DNA of 64,000 nt from Arthonia radiata (taxonomy: Eukaryota > Ascomycota > Arthoniomycetes > Arthoniales > Arthoniaceae): positions 1,887,245 through 1,951,244 of the forward strand of contig PSQN01000002.1 of assembly GCA_002989075.1 (NCBI GenBank), given 5' to 3'. The position numbers and the translations under genes were made by a program. Under the pieces are notes generated by a model. The model saw only the letters and a program-made list of their open reading frames with translations, was not told the DNA's origin and searched no databases. Every line of letters begins with the position of its first letter. Position 1 is the stretch's first letter. Of this stretch, positions 34,801 to 44,453 are shown in pieces.

Positions 34801-37722
34801 CCAACAGCCAGCAAATCTTCACGTGGGAGAACGTCAACTATAGCGTCCCCTATCAAGGCGGCCAACGCCAGCTCCTTAACAATGTCGATGGCTACTGCAA
34901 ACCAGGCGTCATGGTCGCGCTCATGGGCGCGTCTGGGGCGGGGAAGACGACGCTGCTCAACACTCTTGCGCAGCGTCAATTTATGGGCATTGTCAGTGGT
35001 GACATGCTGGTTGACGGTAAGTTCGACAGCGTCCATACCTTTCCTTCTATAGCCTTGGCGGCGGCCCCCAGCATTCGAATAGCCGGCAATGACTTGCAGA
35101 TTTAACTTCGACAACAAGAGTTGCTACCGTTGCTGCTACATCACCAGCCTTGATTGGAAGACCTGCGTCTTAGTACAACAGCAGGCGCACGTTGCCTTTA
35201 TTGCTATGGAGTTTAGCGCCTAGCAAGCAGCGAGCTGGCGTTAGCCCGGAAGAGCTGGTTCAGAATCTGAGAATGCTGGTGTGACTGCTCTTTAGATTGA
35301 CTTGTGCTGACTTTTTGTTTCTAGGCAAACCTCTCAGCGCAACGTTTCAACGATCGACTGGTTTCTGTGAGCAGATGGATCTTCACGACGGCACCGCAAC
35401 GATTCGCGAGGCTCTCGAGTTTTCAGCTATTCTCCGCCAAGATCGACATGTCCCGCGCCAAGACAAGATTGCCTATGTGGACACGGTCATTGACCTTCTC
35501 GAGCTTACCGAGATCCAAGACGCTGTCGTGAGCTGCTTGGGCGTTGAACAGCGCAAGCGCTTGACCATCGGTGTTGAGCTTGCTGCCAAACCTTCCCTTT
35601 TGCTGTTCCTTGATGAGCCTACAAGTGGTCTTGATAGTCAATCTGCGTACTCAATCATTCGATTTTTGAAGAAGCTCGCGGCGGCGGGTCAAGCCATCCT
35701 TTGTACTATCCACCAACCCAGCTCAATCCTGATCCAACAGTTTGACATGATTCTGGCCTTGAACCCAGGCGGCAACACCTTCTATTTCGGCCCTGTCGGT
35801 GAAGAAGGTTCAGCCGTGATCAAGTACTTCGCAGATCGAGGATTCCACTGCCCACCCAACAAGAACGTGGCCGAGTTCCTGCTGCAACTCGCCGCAAAAA
35901 GCCGACGACGAGAAGATGGTACCAAGATTGACTGGAACGAGGAGTGGAGAGAGTCTGAAAACGCCAAGGCCCTCAAGGAAGAAATTCAGCGCATCAAATC
36001 GACCAGGTCCAAAGAGCCCGAGCCCGATCTTGGCACTCAGCACGAATACGCAGCACCCATCTGGACACAAACGACTGAGGTAGGTCTTAGAGCATCTCCA
36101 TACTCCTCTCTATTGCTTCAAAACGTTTGTCAAACAGCTAGCGCGCCGGCGTCGTTCTACAGAATGTTGTTTGAGAGTTGAAGACACTTCAGAAGGGGCT
36201 GTACTGATATGTACCCCCTAGGTAAGCCTTCTAGCATCCACGAATTTCGTCCTGTTGCTTCAAAACTATCATCAGGTAGTCGAAGCGCTGGCGGCGTCTC
36301 AGCATACTTTATTTCAAACCTGAACGAACTTCGGTAGAGGCTGTGCCGGGTCGCTTTGAAGGTCACAGAAGGAAAGGTGTGGATGCTGCGGAACTTCTAA
36401 AGTCTTAGAGCATCCACACCTTCCCTTTTGTTACCTCAAACCCCATGCCGCCAGCTAGCGCGCCGGCGTTATCTCAAAATACTTTCCCGGGAACAGCAAA
36501 TGAACCTCAGAACGTGCTGTGCTGACACCCTGTTTTTAGGTAAATCCTAGAGCATCCACATATTCCTTTCTGTTGACCCAAATTCAATGTCTGGCAGCTA
36601 GCGCGCCGGCGTTGCCTCGGAATACCCTGCTTCGAAGCGGAACAAACATTGGAACGGGCTGTGCTGACATCTTGTTTCCAGGTCACAAAGCGCATTTTCC
36701 GGCAATACTGGCGAGACCCTCCATATTACTATGGAAAGCTCTTCAGTGCCGTTATTGTCGGTATCTTCAATGGCTTCACCTTCTGGCGCCTGGGTAACTC
36801 CACAGTGGACATGCAGAACCGTATGTTCTCATCCTTCTTGGTTTTGACGATTCCGCCGACGGTTGTCAACGCTGTGGTGCCGAAATTCTTCCAGAATATG
36901 ATGTTGTGGATGGCTCGAGAAAACCCCTCGCGCATTTACGGCTGGTTCGCTTTCACTACGGCCCAAGTCGTAGGTGAGATTCCAATCGCAATCTTCAGCA
37001 GTGTCCTCTACTGGGTATTGTGGTACTGGCCGGCAATGTCAGCACAGCGCCAGGATACCGAGTCGTCAACGGCAGGTTATGTGTTCTTCATGACGATGCT
37101 GTTCTTCCTCTTCATGTCGAGCTGGGGCCAGTGGATTACGGCGTTTGCGCCCAACTTTACGGTCATCTCGAACGTCCTGCCCTTCTTCTTCGTCATGTTC
37201 TCGCTCTTCAACGGCGTCATCCGACCATACTCAGGACTGCCGGTCTTCTGGAAATACTGGATGTACTACGTCAATCCGAGTACATGGTGGATCGGCGGGG
37301 TGCTCTCAGCAGTACTTCACAACGTGCCGGTGATTTGCGATCAGAACGAGACGGCCAAATTCACACCACCGCCTGGTCAGACCTGTGATGGGTACGCAGG
37401 TGCTTTTGCCAACGCCACCCCGGGCTCTCTGAGGACGAGCACCATCGATGGACGGACTGTCTGCGAATACTGCCAGTTGGGCAGTGGCGACGACTACTTG
37501 TCGCAGCTCAACATCAGCGCCGACGACAAGTGGAGAGACTTTGGCATCTTCTTCGCCTTTGTCATCAGCAACTACGCGCTGGTGTATTTCTTCATCTACA
37601 CTTGCAGAATCAAGCACTGGGGCTTTGGAATGGGTCACTTGTTCGGGTTTCTGGGCAAGATTGCAGACTTGATCCTAGCCCCGTTCAAGAAATTGACAGC
37701 GAGCCGCAAGGCATCTTCGTGA
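31854..37722 (+). CDS. Full-size PDR-type ABC drug efflux transporter (ABCG, CDR1/PDR5-like)
   Basis: Five exons: 31854-32060, 32110-33528, 33684-35016, 35325-36079 and 36682-37722, about 1,584 residues, in the (NBD-TMD)x2 order of the pleiotropic drug resistance family. NBD1 shows the PDR-type degenerate Walker A GRPGAGCS (residue ~247), signature ISGGERKR (~356) and the WDNSTRGLD Walker B. NBD2 shows GASGAGKTT (~958), LGVEQRKR (~1058) and LLFLDEPTSGLD. Twelve helices fall in two blocks, with the family's NPLAYSYEA and NPSTWW segments. It should pump hydrophobic toxins, azoles or metabolites out across the plasma membrane. Introns 3 (308 bases) and 4 (602 bases) are made of introner-like repeats; intron 2 is 155 bases; intron 1 is 49 bases. 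Confidence 0.93.
35017..35324 (+). repeat. Long introner-like element (ABC transporter intron 3)
   Basis: 308 bases, GTAAGT..TTTCTAG, interrupting NBD2 just after Walker A (VDG|GKPLS, phase 1). It is homologous to 28582-28905. Its 3' third (GCTGGCGTTAGCCCGGAA…GTGCTGAC…TTTCTAG) also resembles the short elements at 36080-36681 and 63141-63276, so the long and short forms are probably subfamilies. Confidence 0.9.
36080..36681 (+). repeat. Tandem array of four short introner-like elements (ABC transporter intron 4)
   Basis: One 602-base gap between TQTTE and VTKRIF contains four related units: A 36080-36221 (142 bases), B from 36222 to about 36361, C from about 36402 to 36539, D 36540-36681 (142 bases). 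Units share GAGCATCCACA near the start, AGCTAGCGCGCCGGCGT in the middle and GGCTGTGCTGAC.TCTTGTTT.CAG at the end. At A/B and C/D the acceptor AG is followed at once by a consensus donor (AG|GTAAGC, AG|GTAAAT), leaving zero-length exons. Confidence 0.92.
36373..36425 (+). repeat. Inverted repeat at the B/C junction of the ILE array
   Basis: GGAAAGGTGTGGATGCT before unit C is the reverse complement, with minor differences, of AGCATCCACACCTTCCC at the start of unit C. A piece of an element's 5' end therefore sits inverted between units B and C and could form a hairpin. Confidence 0.8.
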
Positions 37723-38731
37723 AGGTGCATGAAGAGAACGCGGGAAAAGGGCGGATACGGAGATATCATGACGGAAAATAGATTTGCTTTTGCAAAGGGA
37801 GTACGGAGTACATGTACAGGGGTGCCCTTGCTGGGTCGAGGCCCTCAGAGCCCGCCAGAGGACAGCTTGCAAGCAGGCAGATTGTAATTATGAGCATAGA
37901 ACAAGCATGCTATGCCGGCGAATTGCAGGCGTCTTACAGAGTACAGGATAGCAGCGATGCCTTGCCTTGAGAGTGCTCGTCTGCCCGAAGATGTCGAAAA
38001 GGGATGGAGGAGAGAAAAAGTGGGAAGGTCTGGACTCAGCCATTTGCCAAGAGTTGTGGCTTGAGATGCATGGAAAGCGGCAACCTTTCTCAGAACAGCT
38101 TTCACTTCTCTCTCACTTCGCTCTCCGAACAGCCGCGTCGAGAGCCTCTCGCAACCCACCCACATGCACATCGACCATAACAGCGTCGGCCCTTGCTAAC
38201 ACAGCTCGTGATTTGGCCCGACTTGTCCGCCGCGTTTCAGACGCACAGTCTCGGCAGCACGGGCCTTTGGTTCAGACACCTATCTTCCCTTGCCTGTCCA
38301 CTGCTGTTGCATAGCCTCACCACTCTTCAGTCTTCCTTCCCTCTCTCTTCTTTTGCACCCCTCAATTCTCCGCCCTCTTCCAGTCTGACTCGTTCTAGAA
38401 GATCTCCCGTACTTGCTACTTCCTACCATCTAAAGCTGCCTTGCTACAGCTCTTCTTCAAGGCCACTCAATCTTGACACTCGCTTTCTTTTCCAACAAGC
38501 CACCGTGTTGATCCCGTTTCAGCTCGTTCTTTCGGCATTAGCAAGCTACACGCTTAGCATGATACTGACGAGTGTTCGTCAGGTGTGAGACAATCGACAA
38601 ATTCTCTCCGGGTCAGCGCCGTTCCGCAGAATTCATCAGTCCGAACACCATCACTGTCGCTCTTTGCTGTAGCGGCGCATCTTCAGTCGCCAGCCTTTGC
38701 CATTTGCGCGGGCTCCCTCGACCCGCTATGA
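37723..38731. other. 1-kb intergenic region
   Basis: Separates the ABC transporter stop from the next start. The right half is CT-rich (about 38290-38480), typical of a fungal promoter and leader. No gene seen. Confidence 0.5.
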
Positions 38732-40467
38732 ATGGAGGCTACCTCTCTGCCAGCTTGTTTGGAGCACGCCAATGGTGACACTGTTGTTGGCTCAGCGTCA
38801 GCCTCGCCCTCCAGGAGCGGCCAGTCTCCGCCATTCGTTGACAATGTCGGATCCGATTTAATACCTGCGATCAACAGTCCACCTGCGACGCGCCCAACGA
38901 TGCCACATAGCAGCTCGAGCGCGTTTCTGCCCTCATCCGCCGCGATAAGCCATCCCTGCGCCAGTGCCGGGGTTGAATTGTCCCCACCACACACTCCTCT
39001 GCAGGGCTCAGATGCGGCCGGGAAAGCGAATGAGCAGCCCCGCCCACTTCCACCGAACGATATTAGCTTCCTCCCATATGTAGCCTCCGAGTCAGAGGTC
39101 TCGCAAAGTACGGCCGTCAAGGGTCTTTTGCTCAAGGAAGAGGGTTTGGCTTCGAGCGATTTGCCGCTCCCGCTGCCCAAAATCAGCAACGTCAACACGC
39201 CATTCTTGACAGCGCCCAAGGATGTCATTACGCCACCAGCAGAGGCAGATAGTTCGACCTGGGAAGCCATGCAAAGCGCTTCCTCCACGTCCGGCACAGG
39301 GTCATCCGAGTCGCTAACTCACTCTGGCGGTTCTATGGAAGCTGGCATACGAGGCTTGACCCTAGTGTCTCCTGCTGCTGTTCCAGGTGCCGCTGAATTG
39401 GACCCAGGCCCGTCTGCGGCCGAACCTTCCTGGTTCGAAGGGATCATTGAAGTAGTGGGTGCGTATATCCTCTAGTCCGTTGATTCTCTTTGTGTGCTAA
39501 CTTCTTGCTAGACTGCGACAAAGAATATCTCAGAGTCTTGTCACAAGCGTTTCCGTCCCCTGATCGTCGCAGTCACGTCGTATACCGGATCATTGATTGT
39601 ATGCACGCACAAAAACGAGACTCCATGCCGTACATCATGCTGCAGCATGCCGTGTCTGCAGACTATAGACTTGCGAGACTGCCCGGGTCGTCTTCAACGA
39701 CACCACAGGACGAGGGAGCCAACGATTATTTCTCATCCAAGGTCGTCTCCACCGCAATACCAAGCTCTGAGCACCAGAATGGACCCGTATCGCCCATGGC
39801 AGCTTTTCAGCGCCTCCATTTGACTGTAGTTGAGCGCTTCATTCCCCCCACGACCCAGCGTGAAGTTGGCGATATGCTAAGCTCACAGCCTGATCATTAT
39901 CTTGCCCACCGATTGGAGGAGCTTACACACAAGCGAGGTTCACTGGTCTTCATCCATCCTACTAAGGCCGGCGCAAAGACATTCGCCGAGCAGTATCTAG
40001 GCCAGCTGCTGGACCCAATCTTGCGCTCCATGAATGTACGATATGATCTCACAGAAGGCTTTTGCGCGGCCGTTGGCACCATCGCGTCTCTGGATGCCAT
40101 CACAGAATTTGAGCAAATGCGTGAAGCAATTCAAGAGCTTTGTAGGACCCTCACCAAAGCAGCTGCATCTAGAGAGCCCGAGAAGCGAGTTCGATATAAC
40201 ATCGCGCTTTCGAAGAAAGGCTACGAGCGTCTCGCTACCGAGACCTGGGTGAAATGGTGGACCGAACAGGAGAAGCGTCGAATTGAAGAGGTGGTACGTA
40301 ACCATTTCAAGATCACGACGCGCATTCCGCGGGGCGACTACGGTTCGGTGCCGCAATCGACGCTGGTCAGCGAAGTGCTGCTTGGGTTGGAAGAGAGAGC
40401 GAAAACGTTCGAGGCGAAAGTGCCGATTGAGCTGGGTGTGTTTGTCATCAGGAAGTCACGCGTTTGA
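38732..40467 (+). CDS. Conserved fungal protein of unknown function
   Basis: Two exons: 38732-39458 and 39512-40467 (53-base intron, phase 1, EVV|DCDKEYL), 560 residues. The first ~235 residues are Ser/Pro/Ala-rich and look disordered. The remaining ~320 form an ordered domain starting at PSWFEGIIEVV and DCDKEYLRVLSQAFPSPDRRSHVVYRI, followed by HAQKRDSMPYIMLQH, LAHRLEELTHKRGSLVFIHPTKAGAKTFAEQYLG, and a C-terminal EVLLGLEERAKTF.AKVPIELGVFVI. I cannot name the family. The cysteine-poor, charged domain without signal or helices suggests a nuclear or cytoplasmic protein. The stop codon lies in the first copy of a 23-base tandem duplication. Confidence 0.8.
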
Positions 40468-40498
40468 TTGATTACAAGTCACGCGTTTGATTGATTAC
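40453..40498. repeat. 23-base tandem duplication spanning the stop codon
   Basis: AAGTCACGCGTTTGATTGAT + TAC occurs twice without a spacer (40453-40475, 40476-40498). The first copy contains the last codons and TGA of the preceding gene. Confidence 0.95.
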
Positions 40499-41280
40499 GA
40501 CATTTACGAAAGGATGGTATCTACTCTCTCGCGCAGCGACGTGTCGGGGAACGTGGACAAAATCAAAATGAGCGTGGAGTTGGCGGCATGATCTCGTTCT
40601 GCGAGCGACTCGTTGAATTTCAGACTATTCAGCAGTAATGCATGGAAGATGTAGGCGACACTCTACGGTTTACTGAACTCAGAGCGCCCCTACGGATGCG
40701 AAATACTCTAAATCATGGCCAAAAAGCTGGCCTTTCTCCGGCATGACCGTAACGACGAACCTTGCAGTCAAGATCAAGTAAGGGTGCGCTGCTGTTATGT
40801 CTTGGACCATTTTGAAGACCGCTCCGCTATAAGCCAGCCAGCTAAAAAAGTATTGAGCCCGTAAAGAATCATACGACTGCTCAGTAAGGCGGCTCAGTGG
40901 TGCCATTTTAGGGCATGATTCGTAATAGGAGGGAATCATGCAAGTAGCAATTGCATAACTCATCTGATGACAAACGCTAAACCTTCTCTTCGGTTCTTCT
41001 CGACGCGGCGAAGCTCGGCTTCAATGACGTGTCTTGCCTTTGCCCCTCTTCCTCCTCCCATGATTCGTGGTATATAAAAGCCTCTCACATATGATATACC
41101 TTTGTACATTCATTGAGAAAGATCCCCCCCATCAGACCCTACAGAGCTACCACCTTCATACGTACACGCCTCTTACCAAGGTAATAGCTTTGCATTCCAG
41201 AGACCACGTCGATCTCAGCAGCGGCCAGAACAGCGACGAGGCTTTCTCAGCATACCGGCCACATCGTTCCAGCTTTCAAG
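40499..41280. other. 0.8-kb intergenic region
   Basis: No supported gene. A TATATAA-type sequence lies near 41070, about 200 bases before the next start codon, and is a plausible core promoter. Confidence 0.45.
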
Positions 41281-42198
41281 ATGGCCAGCGTCACTGCCCT
41301 ACATCCTTCCCGTCATGAGCCACCAACGGTGCCTGCCGGGCAGGAGTCTCACAATAGCCTCCCTACCGTAGGAGTTGCCTCTCAACGTCAAGATTCCGTG
41401 CCGAGGGGTCCCGTGACTGCGACGCTGAATTTCTTCCAATCTCCCTCAGATGGCTCGAAGCCGTTCAACTATGTCGAGAAGCCACCAGAGGGCCAACCCC
41501 AGCGAAATTTCCCCGACACTGACGCAGATGTCAGCATGCAGGACGCCAGAGGGAAAGAAAAGAATTTCTATCTCGACAAGCATGCTTTCCAGGCGCTGCA
41601 GGGCTACTCACACAACCCCGAGATCGATTGGGACGATGATGAAAATATCAAGCGAGTCTACTATCCGGAGGTGGAACGGGCGCTGAAGGAACACACTGGC
41701 GGCAACCGTATCCTACTATTCGACCACACCATCCGAAGAGCCAATCCCAACGCACATCGCGCGCCGGTGACGAGAGCACACATCGATCAAACGCCCTTTT
41801 CAGCAAAGCAACGCGTCGAGTTTCACCTACCTGATGAGGCCGAGAAGCTGTTGCAGGGTCGCTACCGCATCATTAACGTATGGCGTCCTCTGAACGGAGC
41901 TGTGGAGTCACACCCGCTCGCTTTTGCGGACAGCAGCACCGTGCAGGACGACGATATGGTGCCGATCGAGCACCGATACCCCACACGTACAGGCGAGACC
42001 GCGGGTGTGAGGCACAACCCCAACAATCAGTGGTGGTATTGGAGCGGCATGGACAACAGCGAGAGGCTCCTACTGCAATGCTTCGATTCCGCGCATCCCA
42101 ATAATAGAGTTCCGCACTCTGCCTTTGTCGATCCGAGGAGCACGGAGAAGAGCAAGCCCAGGGAGTCGATCGAGGTGAGGGCGCTTGTGTTCGGTTGA
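41281..42198 (+). CDS. AsaB/CmcJ-like hydroxylase or desaturase family protein
   Basis: A single exon of 305 residues. The family pattern is clear: ATLNFFQSPSDGSKPFNYVEKPPEGQPQRNFP at the start, then EVERALKEHTGGNRILLFDHTIRR, RVEFHLPDEAEKLLQGRYRIINVWRPL, and NNQWWYWSGMDNSERLLLQCFDS. Members include aspergillic-acid AsaB, the cephalosporin CmcJ protein and proteins annotated as gibberellin GA4 desaturase; they are thought to be metal-dependent oxygenases of secondary metabolism. No backbone synthase gene lies nearby, so it is either a lone metabolic gene or serves a pathway encoded elsewhere. The substrate cannot be read from the sequence. Confidence 0.87.
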   Translation: MASVTALHPSRHEPPTVPAGQESHNSLPTVGVASQRQDSVPRGPVTATLNFFQSPSDGSKPFNYVEKPPEGQPQRNFPDTDADVSMQDARGKEKNFYLDKHAFQALQGYSHNPEIDWDDDENIKRVYYPEVERALKEHTGGNRILLFDHTIRRANPNAHRAPVTRAHIDQTPFSAKQRVEFHLPDEAEKLLQGRYRIINVWRPLNGAVESHPLAFADSSTVQDDDMVPIEHRYPTRTGETAGVRHNPNNQWWYWSGMDNSERLLLQCFDSAHPNNRVPHSAFVDPRSTEKSKPRESIEVRALVFG

Positions 42199-42586
42199 AG
42201 CAGTTTACTGAAACCGAGCGTGTGTGCATATCGGTGTAACTCCGTATCTGTGTGTTACGTGTGTATGAACCAATGTTGATATGTGTCGTTATTGCTCTGA
42301 TCTTCCATTATTAAACCGTTGATGTTCTTTGTTAAGCTGAGCCGAATCTTCGGCTTGTTATTTCCGCATGACATTATCCCCTCTGGATCTGGGCGACCCC
42401 AGACAAATATGGTCAACTCGCCTCTTGCTTGACGTGGAGAACGTGTGTGTCAATCGCGGGTGGAAGGTACTTTAAAGACATTTGACAAACACGTCAACTC
42501 CACTCTCCAACATCCGCTCCCGCCCCCACGCCATTCACTTTTAAGCCTCATTTCGCTTCGCCCACCTGGACCAAGTCGGCCAAGAA
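42199..42586. other. Intergenic region, no gene seen
   Basis: About 390 bases holding the 3' region of the AsaB-like gene and the promoter of the EAF gene. Confidence 0.5.
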
Positions 42587-44359
42587 ATGGCTACGACTGT
42601 CATGAGCCAGCCCTCCATAGACCCTACCTCGCACACAAGCAAGCATACCTTGCAGTTCAGTGACGCTCCGACTCGTCGCCGAGAGCCGGACAGACGCTAT
42701 TACAGCTTGCGATGTACGACTGCCCCCATCCGATCTACATCACGCGTTACATGAACTTTGGGAAAGAGGGACTGACATTCATTGCAAATAGATAATCATA
42801 AGCTAAGAGGATCGTCAAACAAAGGCCGTAAAAGCACTTTGAATGTCCCCACGTCGTCAGCCTCCGGGTCACGGCCGAGCGTCAACATTGTAGAAGATGG
42901 TCACGGAGTGGACAAAGCAAACACGACAACATTCAGCTATGAGGGAGCTAAACTGGACTATCCAGCATCAACCATACCATTCGCGCTCGTACATGACTCT
43001 ACTTCGAACACTTTCACGCTGCAGAGGTTAGCGGCCTCCTACGCTTTCAATCTTACCGGAGACAGCGTGCGCGCAGATGCTATTCACGATGGGGATACAT
43101 TCGATAAGACCGAGAAGAGGAGTAGCGAGACGACCGTCAACGGTAACATACACACGACCTTAGGCAGTGCAGCCACATCACCCGCTCACTCTATCAACCT
43201 CGAGGTCAGCGGCGCAGAGAGCGAGCAAGACGATGTGGAAGGAAGCAACCCCTATGATTGGCGCCACTACCTCAAAGGTTTGCCTACCTCATCCGCCAGC
43301 TCTGACGACAAGCCCAAGCAGAACGGCGGCAGCCCAGCCCAGCCTGTTGCCGCGGCACCCATCTCACGCATCTCCTCGCCTCTGGCACACTCCCGCCATC
43401 CCTCGAAGACCAATGTCTCTCCTTCCTCACCAGCAATTCGAGCAGTGCCATCATCAAGCAATGCACCGAAGCAGCCACCACCGCCTCCGAAACGCCGCGA
43501 ACCGACCAACCCGCTGCGCGCACCCGCCAGCAACAAAAGACCTCGCAACGCTTCCGCCGTTAGCGCTCCTTCCTCTCAGTCACGACCCCTCACTCCCGCC
43601 ATCAACGTCGAAACGCCCACGCCAACGACGACATCTACGCCTCATTTCAAGACCCAGCATCGTCCGCACTCTTACTCCGCGCCACAACGCCCTCAGACGG
43701 ATCCCAACGAGCTCATCATAGAAGGTGAGGATGAACATCCCTCCGCCCGCCGCGCAACTGGAACTGCAACGCCATCATACATGACACCCTCCGGTGGGCG
43801 TCCCATGTCGCTTCGTGAGGCAGCATCAAGAGGCGCAAGCCCGCTCATGCCGCCGCGCTCGCATCCAGCCAACGGTCACTCACGGTCAGGCAGCGGGTTC
43901 AGCGGCCCGGGCACCAAAGGCTTCAATGGAGGTGATGACGACATCATTGATTTCGGCGATGGCGGCGATGATGGCACTCAGAGCCGACGAAGCAACGGCG
44001 ATGTCGAAACGGACCTGGAGCTAGGCAGTCCGGCTTACGCTGCTAGTCTGGATCTGCCCATGCAGAAGGGCGCGAAGGACGGCAAGAGTCCAGATGCAAT
44101 CGCCACGAGCCCTGCGTACGCATGCAGCTCGGACAATGAGCGAGTTGAAGATGATGAGGATGCTCAAGGGGACGGGAGAGGCACCAGAAGCGGCAGTATT
44201 GACGAGCTGGAGAGCGCACTGCAGGATGCGTTGGGCGGTAGTGGTGATGGCGTTGAGGAGGTGGTTGAGGATGAGGCGCAAGACATTGGTGATGCGCTTG
44301 CCGAGGCGTTGGCGGAAGCGGGAGGCGCGGAAGGAGACGAGGAGAGTGAAGAAGAGTGA
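42587..44359 (+). CDS. Transcription elongation factor EAF (ELL-associated factor homologue)
   Basis: Two exons: 42587-42713 and 42792-44359 (78-base intron, phase 1), 564 residues. Splicing joins RRYYSLR to YNHKLRGSS, matching the start of the EAF N-terminal domain, which continues through FSYEGAKLDYPASTIPFALVHDSTSNTFTLQRL. The rest is Ser/Pro-rich and disordered, with YDWRHYLKGL, then acidic stretches near the C-terminus (VEEVVEDEAQDIGDALAEALAEA, DEESEEE), a layout expected of EAF transactivation tails. It should pair with an ELL-type factor to stimulate RNA polymerase II elongation in the nucleus. Confidence 0.82.
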
Positions 44360-44453
44360 GCAAAGTCTGTGAGATGTAGGAGCAAAGCGGTCTCTTTCGT
44401 TGCGCGTAAGATTCCTATTCACTTCTCGCCAGCTTCTCACTCAAGGTCCTCGC

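Noticed and set aside
40679-40963. 94-codon minus-strand ORF
   Set aside because: Could be a small gene, but there is no motif, signal peptide or paralogue to support it.
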